Position numbers and translations under genes: made by a program
From: Aulostomus chinensis
Lineage: Eukaryota > Chordata > Actinopteri > Syngnathiformes > Aulostomidae
Length of the DNA stretch: 64,000 nucleotides
Direction of reading: 5' to 3'
Assembly (NCBI GenBank): GCA_037954235.1
Contig: JBBMOA010000013.1
Span: 8,102,501-8,166,500 of the forward strand
In this document: positions 33,173 through 47,500 of the stretch, one piece after another
How positions within the stretch are numbered: position 1 is the stretch's first letter
Layout of the letters: each line of letters begins with the position of its first letter
Notes under the pieces: generated by a model
What the model was told of the DNA's origin: nothing
What the model saw: only the letters and a program-made list of their open reading frames with translations
Database searches by the model: none

Positions 33173-35554
33173 ATGGCTGGAGGGGGCGAGAAGAAACCAA
33201 TCGTAGAGATGGTAAGAATTCATCAATGACTTATATCCTTGTCTTATTGCGTACCGCTATGTTGCCATGACGGTTTCAAACTGAGTAGGGACGAGAGCAG
33301 TCCGTTAGACTTGCTAATGGTAGCGCTCTCACCGCTCGCCCCTCGCCTTGATAGCCGCAGCAGTTAGCAATTGTTACGTTGTTCGAAAACCACTACATCA
33401 CGAAATGATATTTATGCAGCTGCTAATGACCACATATGTGATAAGCGAGTTTTCTGTAGATGTCATACTTTACATCTGGTAAATCACTTAATTTTCATCC
33501 GCTTATACTTACATTTCTTCAAAGCTTGAAGCTCATTGAGTTTCACCGCTGGGGGGCGGTATTTCCTCAGTCGGACGAAGCATGGGAAGGTTACTTGACA
33601 ATGAGCGGTGAAATAACACGGCCCAAATGAATTGGCGTGCAAACCCGTCAACTGTCATTGTGACTGATTTTCCAACACACTCAGAGGTTGATATGGGTAC
33701 TGCCTGTTTACAGTCAAATATGTGTGTTTTATGAAGTATTTCCTCCGTGTTGCAGGTCCAGGCAGACGGGGCAGACGAAGGCTGTGTGACGTTTGTGCTG
33801 CACGATGAAGACCATACTCTTGGAAATTCTCTCAGATATATGATCATGAAAAAGTCAGTGTTTTATTGTTTCCGTCTTGCTCCTGTGTCGCACATCTGAT
33901 ATACAAAGGCAATATCTGCTGTTGCCTTTGTGGATTGAATCAAGATTGGGAAATTTATTTCCTGCCAGTATTGTTAGAGGTAACATAGACAAAATATTAT
34001 TATAAAGAGAAGGATTCATCATTGCTGTTTGTTTTTTTTTAACTTCCAGGAAAAACTACACATTAACATAAAACACAAACAAGAAAACAAGGGTAAAATG
34101 AAAACAAAAAAGGTGTGGAAAGGGTTGAGGAACCAGGCTCGCAACAAATCACCTGCGTCCATCTACACCCACCCCGACTGAGGGGGGTCTGGGCTGCTGC
34201 CTGTTCAGCCCCATTACACAGACCCCCCCCCCCCCCCAACTGACTGACACACATAAGGAACCTGCACCCCCAAGTCATCCCCTCTAAGAAAAGACAAACA
34301 AAGAAAAGGTATAAATATCTTGCCTGCATCGGTCAGCAATTTACACATTTACATTTTTAATTTTAACTCCATGACAGACAGAACAGAGAAACATATGGCA
34401 ACAATAGAAACTTATCCATAAACATTAAAATTGAAATAAAAAAATATGAAATGATAGATTGATAGGTCCTTCTGAGCATTGAATGGGCACATTATAGGTA
34501 ACCTGTGTAGCATAAGGATAGAACATTGGTGATAATTTGGCTTTAATCCAGAAAGTAAAGCAAAGGAATCCAGTTCTGTAATAAGAGAATCTAAAGACAG
34601 AAAATCCGGTTCTATATAAAAGGAAGCATCATCTGCATAAAAGGAAGACTTTGATTCAAAACCAATAATTTCTTATCCTTTAATACTTGTATTATTTCTT
34701 ATGGCCAGCATCTCAATTGAAAGAATGAATAGATAAACTGAAAGGGGGCAACCTTGACTCACTCCTTTAGGTAGGGTGATTGTGTCAGAAATATGCCCAT
34801 TAATATTGTTGTACTGCAAGTAATCTGATACAATACATGGATCCATTTTATAACGCTCTCACCAAAATTATACACATTCAGACATTGATATATAAAATTC
34901 CCATTTATCATATCAAATGCCTTCTCAAAGTCAGCTACAAATATCTGGCTTGGCAGGTTTTCTTTATCATAATAATCCATTACTTCATGTCCGCTGTTAT
35001 CACCTATGAGCCATCCTTTCAAAGAAACAGTTTGATCAGGGTGAATAAATCCTGAATGACCTTTTTTAATATAAATTCTAAACATTTGGCCAAAATACGT
35101 GCATCACAACATAAAAGTGTAAGGGGTCTCCAATTTTTTTTATTTTCTCCAAATAATTTCTGTTGAGCACTGGTAAATTCTGGGTGGGGACATCGTCATA
35201 TGCTCAGCCAGTGAAAGATGAGCTGAATGAGGCGCCTCTTCTTTAAAAATCCAATTATAATATTCCATTAATGTCTTCAGAATGCTATTTGTTGAAATAA
35301 CATTTGTTTTGTCATCTTTCAAAATTTTTAGAGATATTCTTTCTGGGATAATTCCTGTTTTGAAGTTGTGAAAAAAAACTTTTGCCTTACTCACATATAT
35401 GTATGTGTGTGTGTGTTTATATGTGTACATGTATATGTGTGTTTGTGTGTATATATGTATACATATATGTACATATGTATGTGTGTGTGTATATGTATGT
35501 GTATACATATATATGTATATATGTGTATATATATACATATATATATATATATGG

Positions 35555-35589
<35 letters not shown>

Positions 35590-38500
35590 GTATATATGTG
35601 TATATATATACATATATATATATGGTGTGTATATATATATATATGTATGTGTATATATATATGTATATATATGTATGTGTATATATATATGTATATATAT
35701 ATATGTATGTGTATATATATATGTATATATATGTATGTGTATATATATATATGTATATATATATATATGTATATGTATATATATATGTATATATATATGT
35801 ATGTGTATATATATATATATGTATATATATGTATATATATATATATGTGTGTGTATTTCCTTTAATTTTGTGCTGATAGAACCTCTGCAGTTCTTTTTCC
35901 ATGTTTTCTAGTATTTGGAGATCTTGTTCATTGTGCTTTAATTACATCTGACATTGTGTCCATCTTGTCAAGTTTCTTTAGATTCTCATTTATATTTTCA
36001 GGATTCTCTCCTTATCTGGCGCCATTTTTGGCAAGGCTGAGAATGAAAAAGAATTCTCCAGACTGCTGTCTAATTCTCATTAGGGCATTTGTTCGGTGTC
36101 TTAAATCTGTTTCTCTTTGAAGCCCCGTGTGTCTTTGATGTGCCAGACGCTATCAATCAAGGGGCCACTGAAGGAGCTTAACGTCTCTTGAAATTAGCCC
36201 AATCAAATTGAAATTAGTCCTTAATTAAATTCTGCACGTAATCCATGAAAAATACTCATAATTCTCTCATATTTTAATGGTTTGCCAGACGACATCACCT
36301 GCTACTCACTTTTTGCGCATGCTTTGTCAAGGTCACTGTTGTCATCACTGTTGTTGTTTCCAGTGTTGCTCATCTCAGTCAGTTCCGGTCAAATGGGTCG
36401 AGCTGGAAAAAATCTAAATCGCAGTAGATGCCTCCACCTATTTTAAATCAAACATTTATGATGACCTAACTTTCCTTTTCCTCATCAGTGTTGATGTGGA
36501 GTTTTGTGGCTACACCGTCACCCATCCATCTGAGAGCAAGATCAACTTTCGCATACAAACGCAAGGTGAGAGACTCCTACAGTGTATACAAGATAACATC
36601 TACATATTATTTTAGTGTTTTCCTGCAGTCATTCTACACCTTCAATGAACAAACAGGAACAAGAAGAGGATAACTGATTTAGATTGTGTCCTTTTTTTGC
36701 CCTCTGTGTTGACTGCAACCTGAAGGCAATGCTGTCAGAAGTTGGAAGTATCCAACCTTTAACGTCCTCTGTGTCATGAAAATTTTTTTTATCATACATG
36801 CGGACACATCATATATTTCAGGCATTGCATTTCGCAAACAGAGTCAAAACTTTACTCATGCAATCCTGTAACATTGAAGTACTTAAAATTGACCATAAAA
36901 AAAGGTACAAGTTCCCTTATTCAGCAGTTGCATGACGTATGTATTGTATGTGTCTTACATGCATGTATACACTTCTCTTCATTTAGATTCACTTGTGAAG
37001 CTTAATGTGACACATTATATGTGTTCAGCCATAAACTCCAGCTGTACAAAAATATTGTTTAGTTTGATGACCATTATCAGAGAGGTCATTTTTCTAACTA
37101 GCTGTTTGATATTGGGTTTATAATTTGTGGTCGTGTTGAAGTGGAGGGTATTCCAGAAAGCAGGATTAACAAATTCTGGGGTTAACCCAGAATTTTGAGT
37201 TGACAAACATCAAGATAGGAAACTCAGAGTTTTTGGTTACAGAATAGCTTTACTGTCAACTTTTGACTTCTGTGTAGCCCCTTTCACACTGCACCAAAAA
37301 CGCTGGTCAACATGGGTTTTTGGGCACTCTGAAAGGGTCGACTTGGCATTTCGACCCGCGTCGACTTGGGTGTTTAGCGGCTTGGCTCGGCTCGCCTGCA
37401 GTGTGAAAAAGGCAACCCGTGTCTTGTCAGGTTTCCCAGGACCTTCCTGTCGCATCCTGATTTTGTCACTGTGCCGGCTGTCAGACTTTGCCTGTAGCTT
37501 CTCCGGCTCCCTTCCAGACTCGCCACAAACTCCATCCTCCATCGCTGCATTAGCGCTCAGACATTTTCCAATCTGCGCCTCGTTTGTATGCTTTGCGAAA
37601 GGGACAACATTGCAATGCACGCAACAACAACGCTAACGCTCAACTTGGCGACATCCACTAAATTCCTAAATTCCACCACATCTCATATTATTGTCTTACG
37701 GTTGGATATAACATAAACAACGCTGATGCTAATCTTCAAGAGAGCTGATTGGTCAGGAAACAGTGCTTTTAACCTGGCGATCTAAATCTAGAATATAACC
37801 TGTTCCAGACTAGGTTAGCCGTTCGGCATAAGTTACCATGAAGATGCACAAGAATAGAACCACAGTCATAGAACAGAAAACCCAGAGTTACTCCGGGAGT
37901 TACCTCGCTAAATTACACTTCTGCTTCGTAGTAACTTACAGGCCCCAGGATGATGAAACAGTAGTGTAAGGTTATGAAGATATAACGTTCCGCTACTCTG
38001 TTAATGTTTTTTTAGTCTCTATGGCCTGACACAAAACTTCAGCAAAGTCTCTAACGCTGGACTGTGCTTGTATTTATACTGAGAGCAATTCTTTCACCAC
38101 AGTTCACAGCTAAAAACAGACAAGACACTGACAGAATGCGACTTACAGCCTGTGGTTCAGTGTCCTCCTCACGACCATGTAAAGACAGGATTAGCTTTTT
38201 CACAAACCCAGTGTCGAACTGAGGTTTGTTTATTAAACTGCTGTCCGTGAATCAATCAAATCAAAAGCCTTTATTGTCATAGTGTAGCATACAATGAAAT
38301 TGGAGAGCAACTCGCTTTGGTGCAATTTAACAGGAGACAAGTACAACAGTTATAAAAATAGAAATATTAAGAAAAAAAATGAACATAATGTAGAAAAAAT
38401 ATATATAATTGCAGCAAAATTAAAAGTCAAATGTAAAAACAGTGGTGTGATATTGAAATTGCACAAAGGGATAAGACAGTTATTGCACTTGGATAAAGCA

Positions 38501-41500
38501 GTTATGTCACTTGAATGTGAACAACAATTCAATGATCACTCTAAAAAAACAGAGAGGCAGGATATTGGTATTGTGGTAGCTCTAGAAAAGAAGCTATCAC
38601 TGAGTATGTTTGTACTGGCTTTGTGTGACCTGTAGCACCGACCTGAGGGTAGCAGGTCATACAGGTGATTGCTGGAATGAATGAAGTCCTTGATTATGTT
38701 GACGGGTCTGCTGAGGTAGCAAGAGCTGGCAATGTCTTCCAGGCTGGGCAGAGGGCAACCAGTGATTTTCTGGGCTTTACTAATGACCCTCTGCAGCACT
38801 CTCCTGTCTGCTGCTCAACACCCTGCGTACCATGCTGTGATGCAGTATGCCAGGATGCTCTCAAAGGTGGCCCTGTAGAAAGTCACCACCAGCTTCTCCT
38901 CCAGGTTGTTTCTCTTTAGTACTCTCAGGAAGTGGAGACGCTTCTGGGCCTTCTTTACCACTGCCTTGGTTTTAACAGTCCAGGAGAGATCGTCAGATAT
39001 CTGCACGCCCAGAAACCTGATGGAGTGGACCGTTTCCACACAGTGTCTGTGGATGTAAAATGGGGCTGGGTCCACTCTGCCCTTCCTGAAGTCCAGAATA
39101 AAGTCCTTGGTTTTTGTGGTGTTCAGTTGGAGGTTGTTTACTGAACACCACGCTGTCAGTCTGTTGACCTCATCTCTGTAGTCAGACTCATCCCCCTCTG
39201 AGATGAGCCCAACTGTGGTGGTGTCATTCGCAAACTTGATGATAGTGTTTGAAACGGAACATATGACGGGGAGCAATCGTATGTGTAGAGAGTGAACAGG
39301 AGGGGACTCAATACACATCCTTGTGGAGAGCCAGTGCTGAGTGTGATCTTCCTGGAGAGGTGATACAAAGTCCTTAATCCAGAGGCAGATGGGGGTGTGT
39401 GAAAGCTTCTCGACCAGGATTTCCTAGATAATGTGGTTGAATGCTGAGCTGAAGTCCAGGAAGGGCATCCTCACGTAGCTCCCCAGGTGCTCCAAGTGAC
39501 TCAGTGTGGTGTGGAGCGCTATGGTGATCGTGTCCTCAGTGGATTGGTTTTCCCTGTAGGCAAACTGATGGGGGTCCAGGGTGGGAGGCAGACAGGCCCT
39601 GATCTGTTGAGAGACCAGTCTCTCAAAGCACTTCATGACTACTACAGCTTGCTCCCCCGAATACAAAAAATCTTCCCATTGCTGTCTTAATTTGTCTTCT
39701 TTGGTAAGTCCATGCAAAGATAAGAAGTGTTTGTGTAACCAACAAGTAGATAAGTCAGAGTCCTGACAGCAATGTACCATCAAGTCCAGTTTATTCACAC
39801 TGAACCGGAGTGCACTTTCTCAAAACAAAAACCCTTCAGTGTCTGAGAAGGATCCAAAAAAAAAAAAAATTAAATGGCTCCATAAGTTCCACCTCCTTTC
39901 ACTGTAATATCCTCGTATTTTCAGTCTTTCAAGAATCAAACAAACAAAAGAAAATGTCCCATAAAAAAAATATGGGTTGTTTCAGAATCTTTTGGAACAA
40001 AAACAACAACAACAAAAATCACTGCTGGCCAGCAAAACAAAACACAAAAGAAATGGTTCAGGAAAAACTGTTCACATGCGTGTGCGTGACAGAAATTTAT
40101 TGAATATTGACAAGTTTGGATGCTTTTTGATCTCTAGCCTTCCGTCTCACACATCTTTCACAGTTTTTACATTTCATCTCAATATATTTTGCCATCTTTG
40201 GCCAATAAAACCTCGCCCTGGCCAAGTCGACAGTTCTTTCAATGCCCATGTGATCCACCTCATCATGGACACCTTTAAAAGCTATTTCTCTGTGACTATT
40301 AGGAACAACAAGCTGGTGATACACTTCTCCTCTTTGATTGAGGACTTTGCGGTGTAGCACTCCATCAACCAAAAGTAACTTTGATCTCTCTCGCAGGAGT
40401 AAAGTGACTTCAGGCTCTTCAGACCTCTTATCTAACATTTCAATGTCCAAGTCAGTTTCTAATATGGTAATAACCCTCGCCAGGGCCACATCCTCCCTCT
40501 GCAATTGATGCCAGTCCCTCATGGACATCTCAGGCAGAGAAGGGTGACCTAGCACTGGATCTACTAACTCATCAGGAACAGCACTTTCATTGCACAAGAG
40601 CGTTTCCACAGCAGGAATCTCCCCATCAACCTCCTGTTGTTCATCATGTGAGACCATATGAACACAAACACCATGGCGCATACAAAGAGTGGCGAATGTC
40701 TCCTCATTCAAAACCTTGAACTCCTCAGGTGAAGAACTGACTCGATCTAGCATGCTTGAAATTCTCTGGTCCATCTCTTGAGATTCCTCATCATATGGAG
40801 ATGAATCATGAGGTCTCCTGGAAAGTCCATCAGCATCAACATTTTGTTGACCCGCCTTGTAGCGAATGTCAAAGTTGTACATAGAAAGAGCAGCAAGCCA
40901 CCTGTGGCTTGTGGCATCCAACTTCGCACTTGTCAACACATATGTTAAAGGATTATTATCAGTCAACACTTTGAAACTAGCCCCGTATAGTCATGAAATT
41001 TCTCACTAACCGCCCATTTAAGAGCGAGAAATTCTAGCTTATGCACAGGGTAGTTTTTCCTCACTTTTAGAGAGACCACGACTGGCAAAAGCAACAACTC
41101 TGGTCTCACCATCTTGGACCTGATACAGTGCCACACCTAAACTAGTCATGCTAGCATCAGTATGGAGCAAGTATGGTAGTCGCCAGTCAGAGAAAGCAAG
41201 AACAGGTGCTGATGTCAATTTCTCAATAATGAGATCAAAAGCAGTTTGGCTGACAGGAGTCCATTTTTCCCATATCGGATGTGACTTTTCGTGACCAGGA
41301 ATAAGGACCTTTGCGTCTAGGAGCAAGATCTCCTTTCAACAGATCATTTAAAGGTCTGACAATCTTCGCATAGTCCTTCACAAAGCGTCTGTAATATCCA
41401 GTAAAACCCAAAAATGACCTCAGCTGCTTGGCTGTTTGGGGACGGCGCCACTCTTTTACAGCAGCAACTTTGTAAGGATCGGGCTGGATTCCTTGAGCAG

Positions 41501-44500
41501 ATATTACATGCCCAGGATATTTGACGGAAGTTTGAAAGAATTTACATTTGGAAGGGGACAGTTTGAGACCAAAGTCAGCGATGCGTTTGAGGACTTTCAT
41601 CAGTCTTTCCTCATGCTCCTCAAGAGAACTGGAGAATATTATGAGGTCATCTAGGAAAGCAACAACCTCTTGAAGGTTAATACCTACCATCACTTTCTCC
41701 ATGGTTCGCTGAAAGGTTGGTGGAGAATTCGTCAGGCCTTGTGGCATTCTGCGGAACTGCCATGTCCCAAAGGGTGTTGTAAATGCTGTCTTTGGTTTAT
41801 CAGTTGGCTCCACCTCCAACTGATAATAACTGCTCTTAAGGTCAAGGACAGTAAACCATTTTGAACCTGACAGCAGGTTGAATGTTTCCTCTATCCGAGG
41901 TAATGGGTAGGCATCTTTTTTAGTTAGGTTGTCTGCGGTAATCCACCACCATTCGCAAATCTCCATTCTTCTTTCGGACAAGAACGACCGGCGATGCATA
42001 AGGGCTTTGTGATTCCTCTATCACGCCTGCAGCCAAGAGATCCTGGAGATGCCTTTTCAAGTCATTGAAGTCTGCAGGTGACACACGTCTTGTTCGCTCT
42101 TTGAACGGTACATGATCCTCCAGTTCCATACGATGAGTGACACCTGCCACACTACCAACGTCGAGATCATGTCTAGAAAATGCACTAGACACTTCTTGAT
42201 TTATCCTTTCCTCTATGTGCTCCTTTAGCTGTAGCGATATAGGGCTGTCACTGAAGTCAAGACGAAGGGCCTCCATCTCTGAACTGACCATTTCATCATG
42301 GGACACCAGCAGGGTGTATGCTGATGGCTGAGAACCGTCTGCCCAAATGTTGTGGTCGGACAGTAAAACAGGGAGAGCCCAGTCAATTGGAGCCCACTCT
42401 GCAATAACTGTCTTGGGATACAAAGTGAAATCCTTTTGAGACATATTTTTGACTACAATCTTGAACTTGTTATGGGATTCAGATTTCACGTCCACTATCT
42501 GGTCTTACACAATCAGCCCCCCTGGTGTTGGAACTTCCTCTGTACCACTCACAAGAGCTTGGAACATTTTATAATTTTTAGTGTGGCATATGCCCTTTAA
42601 AATGCGAAGTTCACCATGCTTCAAATGTACAGGGACCTTGCTACTGAGTGTCACACGCAGAACTTAAGCATCTTTCGATTGAGAATCAGTCTTTCTACAA
42701 CAATCCATATAAGCCATTGTCCAGTTGGCCTGGATAGGAAGGGCCTCCAAGAACTTTGTGCCACCTCGCTTTTGGCAGTCTATAACCAGAGAGCGTAAAG
42801 TGTTTGTACCAACAAGTAGAGGGTACTTATGGCTATATGACTGATCTGGGCTCACCAAGGCCAGAACGTGCAAGCATTTGTCTGTACCACACTCATCTTG
42901 AGGGAATTGAATGTCCACTTCTACATACCCTATGTAAGGAACTTTTTGTCCAGCTGCACCTTCTATATCGAGCGCTGTTTTTGTAGAGAATAACTGTCTG
43001 TGAGATAGATGCTGTGAATAAAATGACTGTGATATGATTGTCACTTGTGACCCAGAGTCAATAATGCAATTACATTTAACTCCATCCAGCCATGCCTCAC
43101 TGTCACAGATCTTCCCCACAAGTCCCTCTGGAATATCAAAAGTTTCTGTTTTATTTGAGGGCTTCTGCATAGACTGACTCAAGAGGGGGGAACTGGTTCG
43201 ACGATGAGCTCCTGCTCGTCCCACAGCAGGAGCTCTTATCTGTTTAAAGACAGATCATGCTGGAGGTTTGTCTGTTGACGGTTTGATGGACATTGGTTCA
43301 TCCTAGCTTGGTGTCTCTCACAAAGTTTCTTTTGTACCAGTGTAGCATTAGTTGGGTTAGAGCACTGCGGCAACATATGGGAATCCTCTCCACAGTTGTA
43401 ACAAAAATTTCCCACTTTTTTAACATTCTCATTGGGAACAAATGAGGTTGATGGAGCCGTGTTGCTGCTTTTAGGCCGTTGAGGAAACTTTCACATAGGT
43501 CTTTCATTTTTTTGGAGGCAGATCATCTTGCACACATGCCCTTTTCTGAAGTTCAGCCTCCAGCTGCTTGATCCTCTCCTCAAGCTGCTTCCTACTTTTT
43601 GCATCCAAAACATTGTGGTTGTGACAGTGGAGATGTTCCGACTCATCAATGGCTAAATGTGCCTTATTATGAACTTTGGCTGGCACACCCCCATATGTCG
43701 CATTCTTCTTATTTCCTTTAACTGACTTTCCTTTTCGTATGTCCTTATTTTGAACAACAACTCTGAGAAGGTAAGAGCTTGTGGGGAAGTCATTGAAAGG
43801 CTCTTTTAGCTGCAGGGTGGTTATTAAAGAGTCGTCCCAACCCCTGCAAAACTGTTTAAATAGCTGTGAGTCAGCATCCTGTTTAGCCACACCATTGCTC
43901 TCAACAACCTCCTGCAAAATAGTTTGAAGTCGACGAAGGTTGTCAGATGCTCTTTCTCCACTGTTCTGATGAGTTTCCAGAAACTGAATATACAGCTCCT
44001 CTCGTCCAGTAACATTACCATATGCCTTGTCTAATTCTTGTAGGTAGGCACTTGGTGGAGCTTTTGCTCCAATAGAGAGAGCCACATTTAAAGCAGGATT
44101 TTGTAAACTATCGAGTAACATGCGACGCTGCTGTGCATCAGACAAACTCGGGTCCTCTAATACTTGCTTAGCTGTAAGACGCCATATGCCATAATCTGTC
44201 TCTGTGGGAGGTTTGGGAGAGTTTCCAGAGAACGGACGCAACTCTCTCGTAGGAGGAAGAGCTAATGCTGAATCATGTTTCACAATATGTTCCACAATGA
44301 CTCTCTGGACATCTGTAGGCAGCGGATTAACAAACACAGTACCTTCAGGAACCTGCGTATTACTTGATGGATGGCCAACATCAACGAACGGGGCTGATCT
44401 CAGGTTTGATTAAGCCTTTGGTTTGGTAACAGGTGCTGGGGTGGATGTTCCAGGAGTCTGCTCACCACCATCATTTCCACAAATATGATTCATTGCTACA

Positions 44501-47500
44501 TTACGTAGAGTAAGAGGACTGATGTTGTATGTAAGAGCCAGCTCATTCACTCGATCACTAAAAGTGGCTGTCATGTCACAAATGACACGAGCAAGAGGCA
44601 CCATCTCCTTCTTGAGAGGCTCACTCGGCTGCTTGGGTGGACAATATTCGTCTATCTGGATAACCTCCCAATATAAATCATCAACTGTGTGTTCAGCGTC
44701 AAGCAACATAGGAGTTATAGACTCACCGAACTGGCATAGGATGGTGTTTGGAAGGCTGTCAATGTATCGAACATCGACATCATCTAGAGTTGCAAAAGCC
44801 TTTCTCACCTCATCCAACTTAACATTTGGTGGAACCCCTTGAAGAATCAAGGTGTACTCTGGATCAAAACCATACATTTCACAAAACTCCATTTTTTTTT
44901 CCAAGTTAGATCTTTCAATCCTCAAATACTTGTCCGATAAAAGGAGTAAAAAAATGGAACTGATGCACTCCGAGTCCCTGTTCGGGCGCCAATTTCTTCT
45001 TATCTACTACTGTGGATGTAACCAACAAGTAGATAAGTCAGAGTCTTGACAGCAATGTACCATCAAGTCCAGTTTATTCACACTGAACCGGAGTGCACTT
45101 TCTCAAAACAAAAACCCTTCAGTGTCTGAGAAGGATCAAAAAAAAAATTAAATGGCTCCATAAGTTCCATCTCCTTTCACTGTAATATCCTCGTATTTTC
45201 AGTCTTTCAAGAATCAAACAAACAAAAGAAAATGTCCCATAAAAAAAATATGGGGTTGTTCCAGAATCTTTTGGAACAAAAACAACAACAACAAAAATCA
45301 CTGCTGGCCAGCAAAACAATACACAAAAGAAATGGTTCAGGAAAAACTGTTTACGTGTGTGTGCGTGACAGAAATGTAAATGTGCTCGCACTCTCTTGTC
45401 CTCTGGACCGATGAAGGGGGCACCAGGGCAGCGGAGGAATCTCCTCCTCCAAGCAGCGTGGTCCTCACAGGCTTATGAAAGAAGAAAACAAATTGTTCAT
45501 GGGCAAGTGTTGTGCAAACGCTTGTGGCGGCCTCCGCATGGCGCTGTGCCCGCGATATTTCAACATGCCGCAAATCACATCAACTTGGATGCAATAATAC
45601 CCAAACCTAATCAAATACACTGCAACAATAAAATCCATCGTTTCGAAGAAAACTATGCACATAACAAATACAAGAACGCGACACCAAAAGAAAACGCCGC
45701 GAACATGGCGCCCACTATTAACCTGTTATGATTATTACCTCACACCTTGCTATTAATATTCGTACAAAAATACCCTAAAACATTCGCACACATTTTAAAT
45801 AAAACGACCTTACACACTGCTCACCTTATGAAAGAAGAAAACAAATTGTTCATGGGCAAGTGCTGTGCAAACGCTTGTGGCGGCCTCCGCATGGCGCTGT
45901 GCCCGTGATATTTCAACATGCCGCAAATCACCATGGTGTCGCAAAAAAACCCACCATAAGGCCGTTTAAAGGACATTATGCACAAAATTGAACCAAACAA
46001 TCACAAAAATACTCAAAAGAAATAATCTACAGTACAACAACATGAAATACAAAGACAAAATAAAATACTCAGAATAAACAGAATATAACAAAACATTTAG
46101 AATAAATAAAATACAGTACCACAATAAAAATGTGTTACAATGAAATACCCAAACAACATTAAATGAAGTGAAACAATAAAATAATTTGAATACAAAAAAA
46201 ATACATCAAAATAAAATACTTGGACAACATAAAAGAAACAGCTGGGTTACATCTGCACCCGAAAAAACACTTTCTGGTATCCATTTTGACTACAATACCA
46301 TAGCTCTGTAGTCTGCACCATATACTTCTGTGGCAGAGCGGGGTGAGCGGCAACACCACTGGGCACTGAGACCAGAGCCAGGTGAGTTGCCATATATGGA
46401 GCTTCCACTGAAGTTGTGATGTAACAAATGAGACTTTTGAAAAACTCCAAATTCGAGAATTTTCAGCAGTGTGGAGCTGCCTGAAACTTTCCTCGGGATT
46501 ACTTTAACACACACCTACCTCATGATATGACACTTCCATGTCCTCTAGAACAAGTATCCAACATTTTAAACATATTTATAAGTCTGAAAAGCTGGAAAAG
46601 CATAATAGGTCCTCTTTAAGTTCACTGCCTTTCGTGAATGTTATTAATTACGATTAACATTTAGTGGAGTTAGGACCTCTCTGACAGCATTGGCAAAAAA
46701 ACATAATTGAAGAAATTTAAATGTCTGGCTAATGAACCGGTCAGGTCCAGGTTGAGGGAGCAAACATTTCCTTGCGTTGCAGAGTAAACATGTGCTAATT
46801 GGAATCTGGTGCATTCACTTTTGCCACTGAACAAGTAAGGCCGGTGGTCTACTTTCAGCTACACACACAGGCCCACACAAACTGCATATCTCCCTGTGTT
46901 CAAAGAGAGCTACAATCATTCAACTTGTTTCAAATCCTAAAATCCTGCGAGCAGCAGCACCTCATCACAATGGCGTATCCTGCAACATTCAGAGAACAAC
47001 TTGTTTTTGTGGACAATCCACCTGCTTCCTGCTGAGAAATTTTATTGACAATTTTCTTAACATTATGTATTGAGTTTTCTCTTACATAAGTTGAAAGTTC
47101 AGATTCACTGTCAGTATTTTAACACAATGTCTAAAAATTTTTTTTTATTGTGTCAGTCTGCCTAAAGTTGGACTTTTATCCTGCATGTAAACAAATTAGT
47201 CTTACTGAAATCCTACCTTTCAAGCTCAGACTGACACACCTAGATCACGCAGTTCGGGATCATTCTACTCTGGCTTACATATGCTTCAGTCGGCCCCATA
47301 CTAGCCTTGTGTTCTGCATATTTCTGGAGGTCCTGCTCCGGTACTATCAAAACAGGTATAACCACTGCAGATATTAGGGCAAAAACAACACATTTCTGAG
47401 CTGACGAGGAGGCAAACTTTATGCTGTTGCTCAGCTTAATAATTTTCCAGATTTACTTTTCTTTACTTAATTCACTGTGTGACACCAAGAAATCCCTACA

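Larger units (their letters stand above)
39734..45931 (-). mobile_element. Ty3/gypsy LTR retrotransposon with PNMA-type Gag, integrase core deleted
   Basis: Direct repeats at 39734-40096 (3' side) and 45017-45375 (5' side) are nearly identical. The 5' LTR probably extends to about 45931. A primer site lies at 44991-44974. Gag, zinc knuckle, protease, RT, RNase H and only the zinc-binding part of integrase follow on the minus strand. The integrase core, polypurine tract and the first part of the 3' LTR are missing at one junction (about 40097). It appears to sit next to, and to have interrupted, the LINE on its left. It is defective. Confidence 0.85.

Noticed and set aside
35368..35911. Long open frames of Tyr/Ile/Val/Cys repeats on both strands
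   Set aside because: They are translations of the TA/TG microsatellite, open in every frame, with no codon or domain signal.
37237..37636. Overlapping open frames of 97 and 127 codons on opposite strands
   Set aside because: GC-rich, MITE-like sequence; no domain, no splice context, both strands open.
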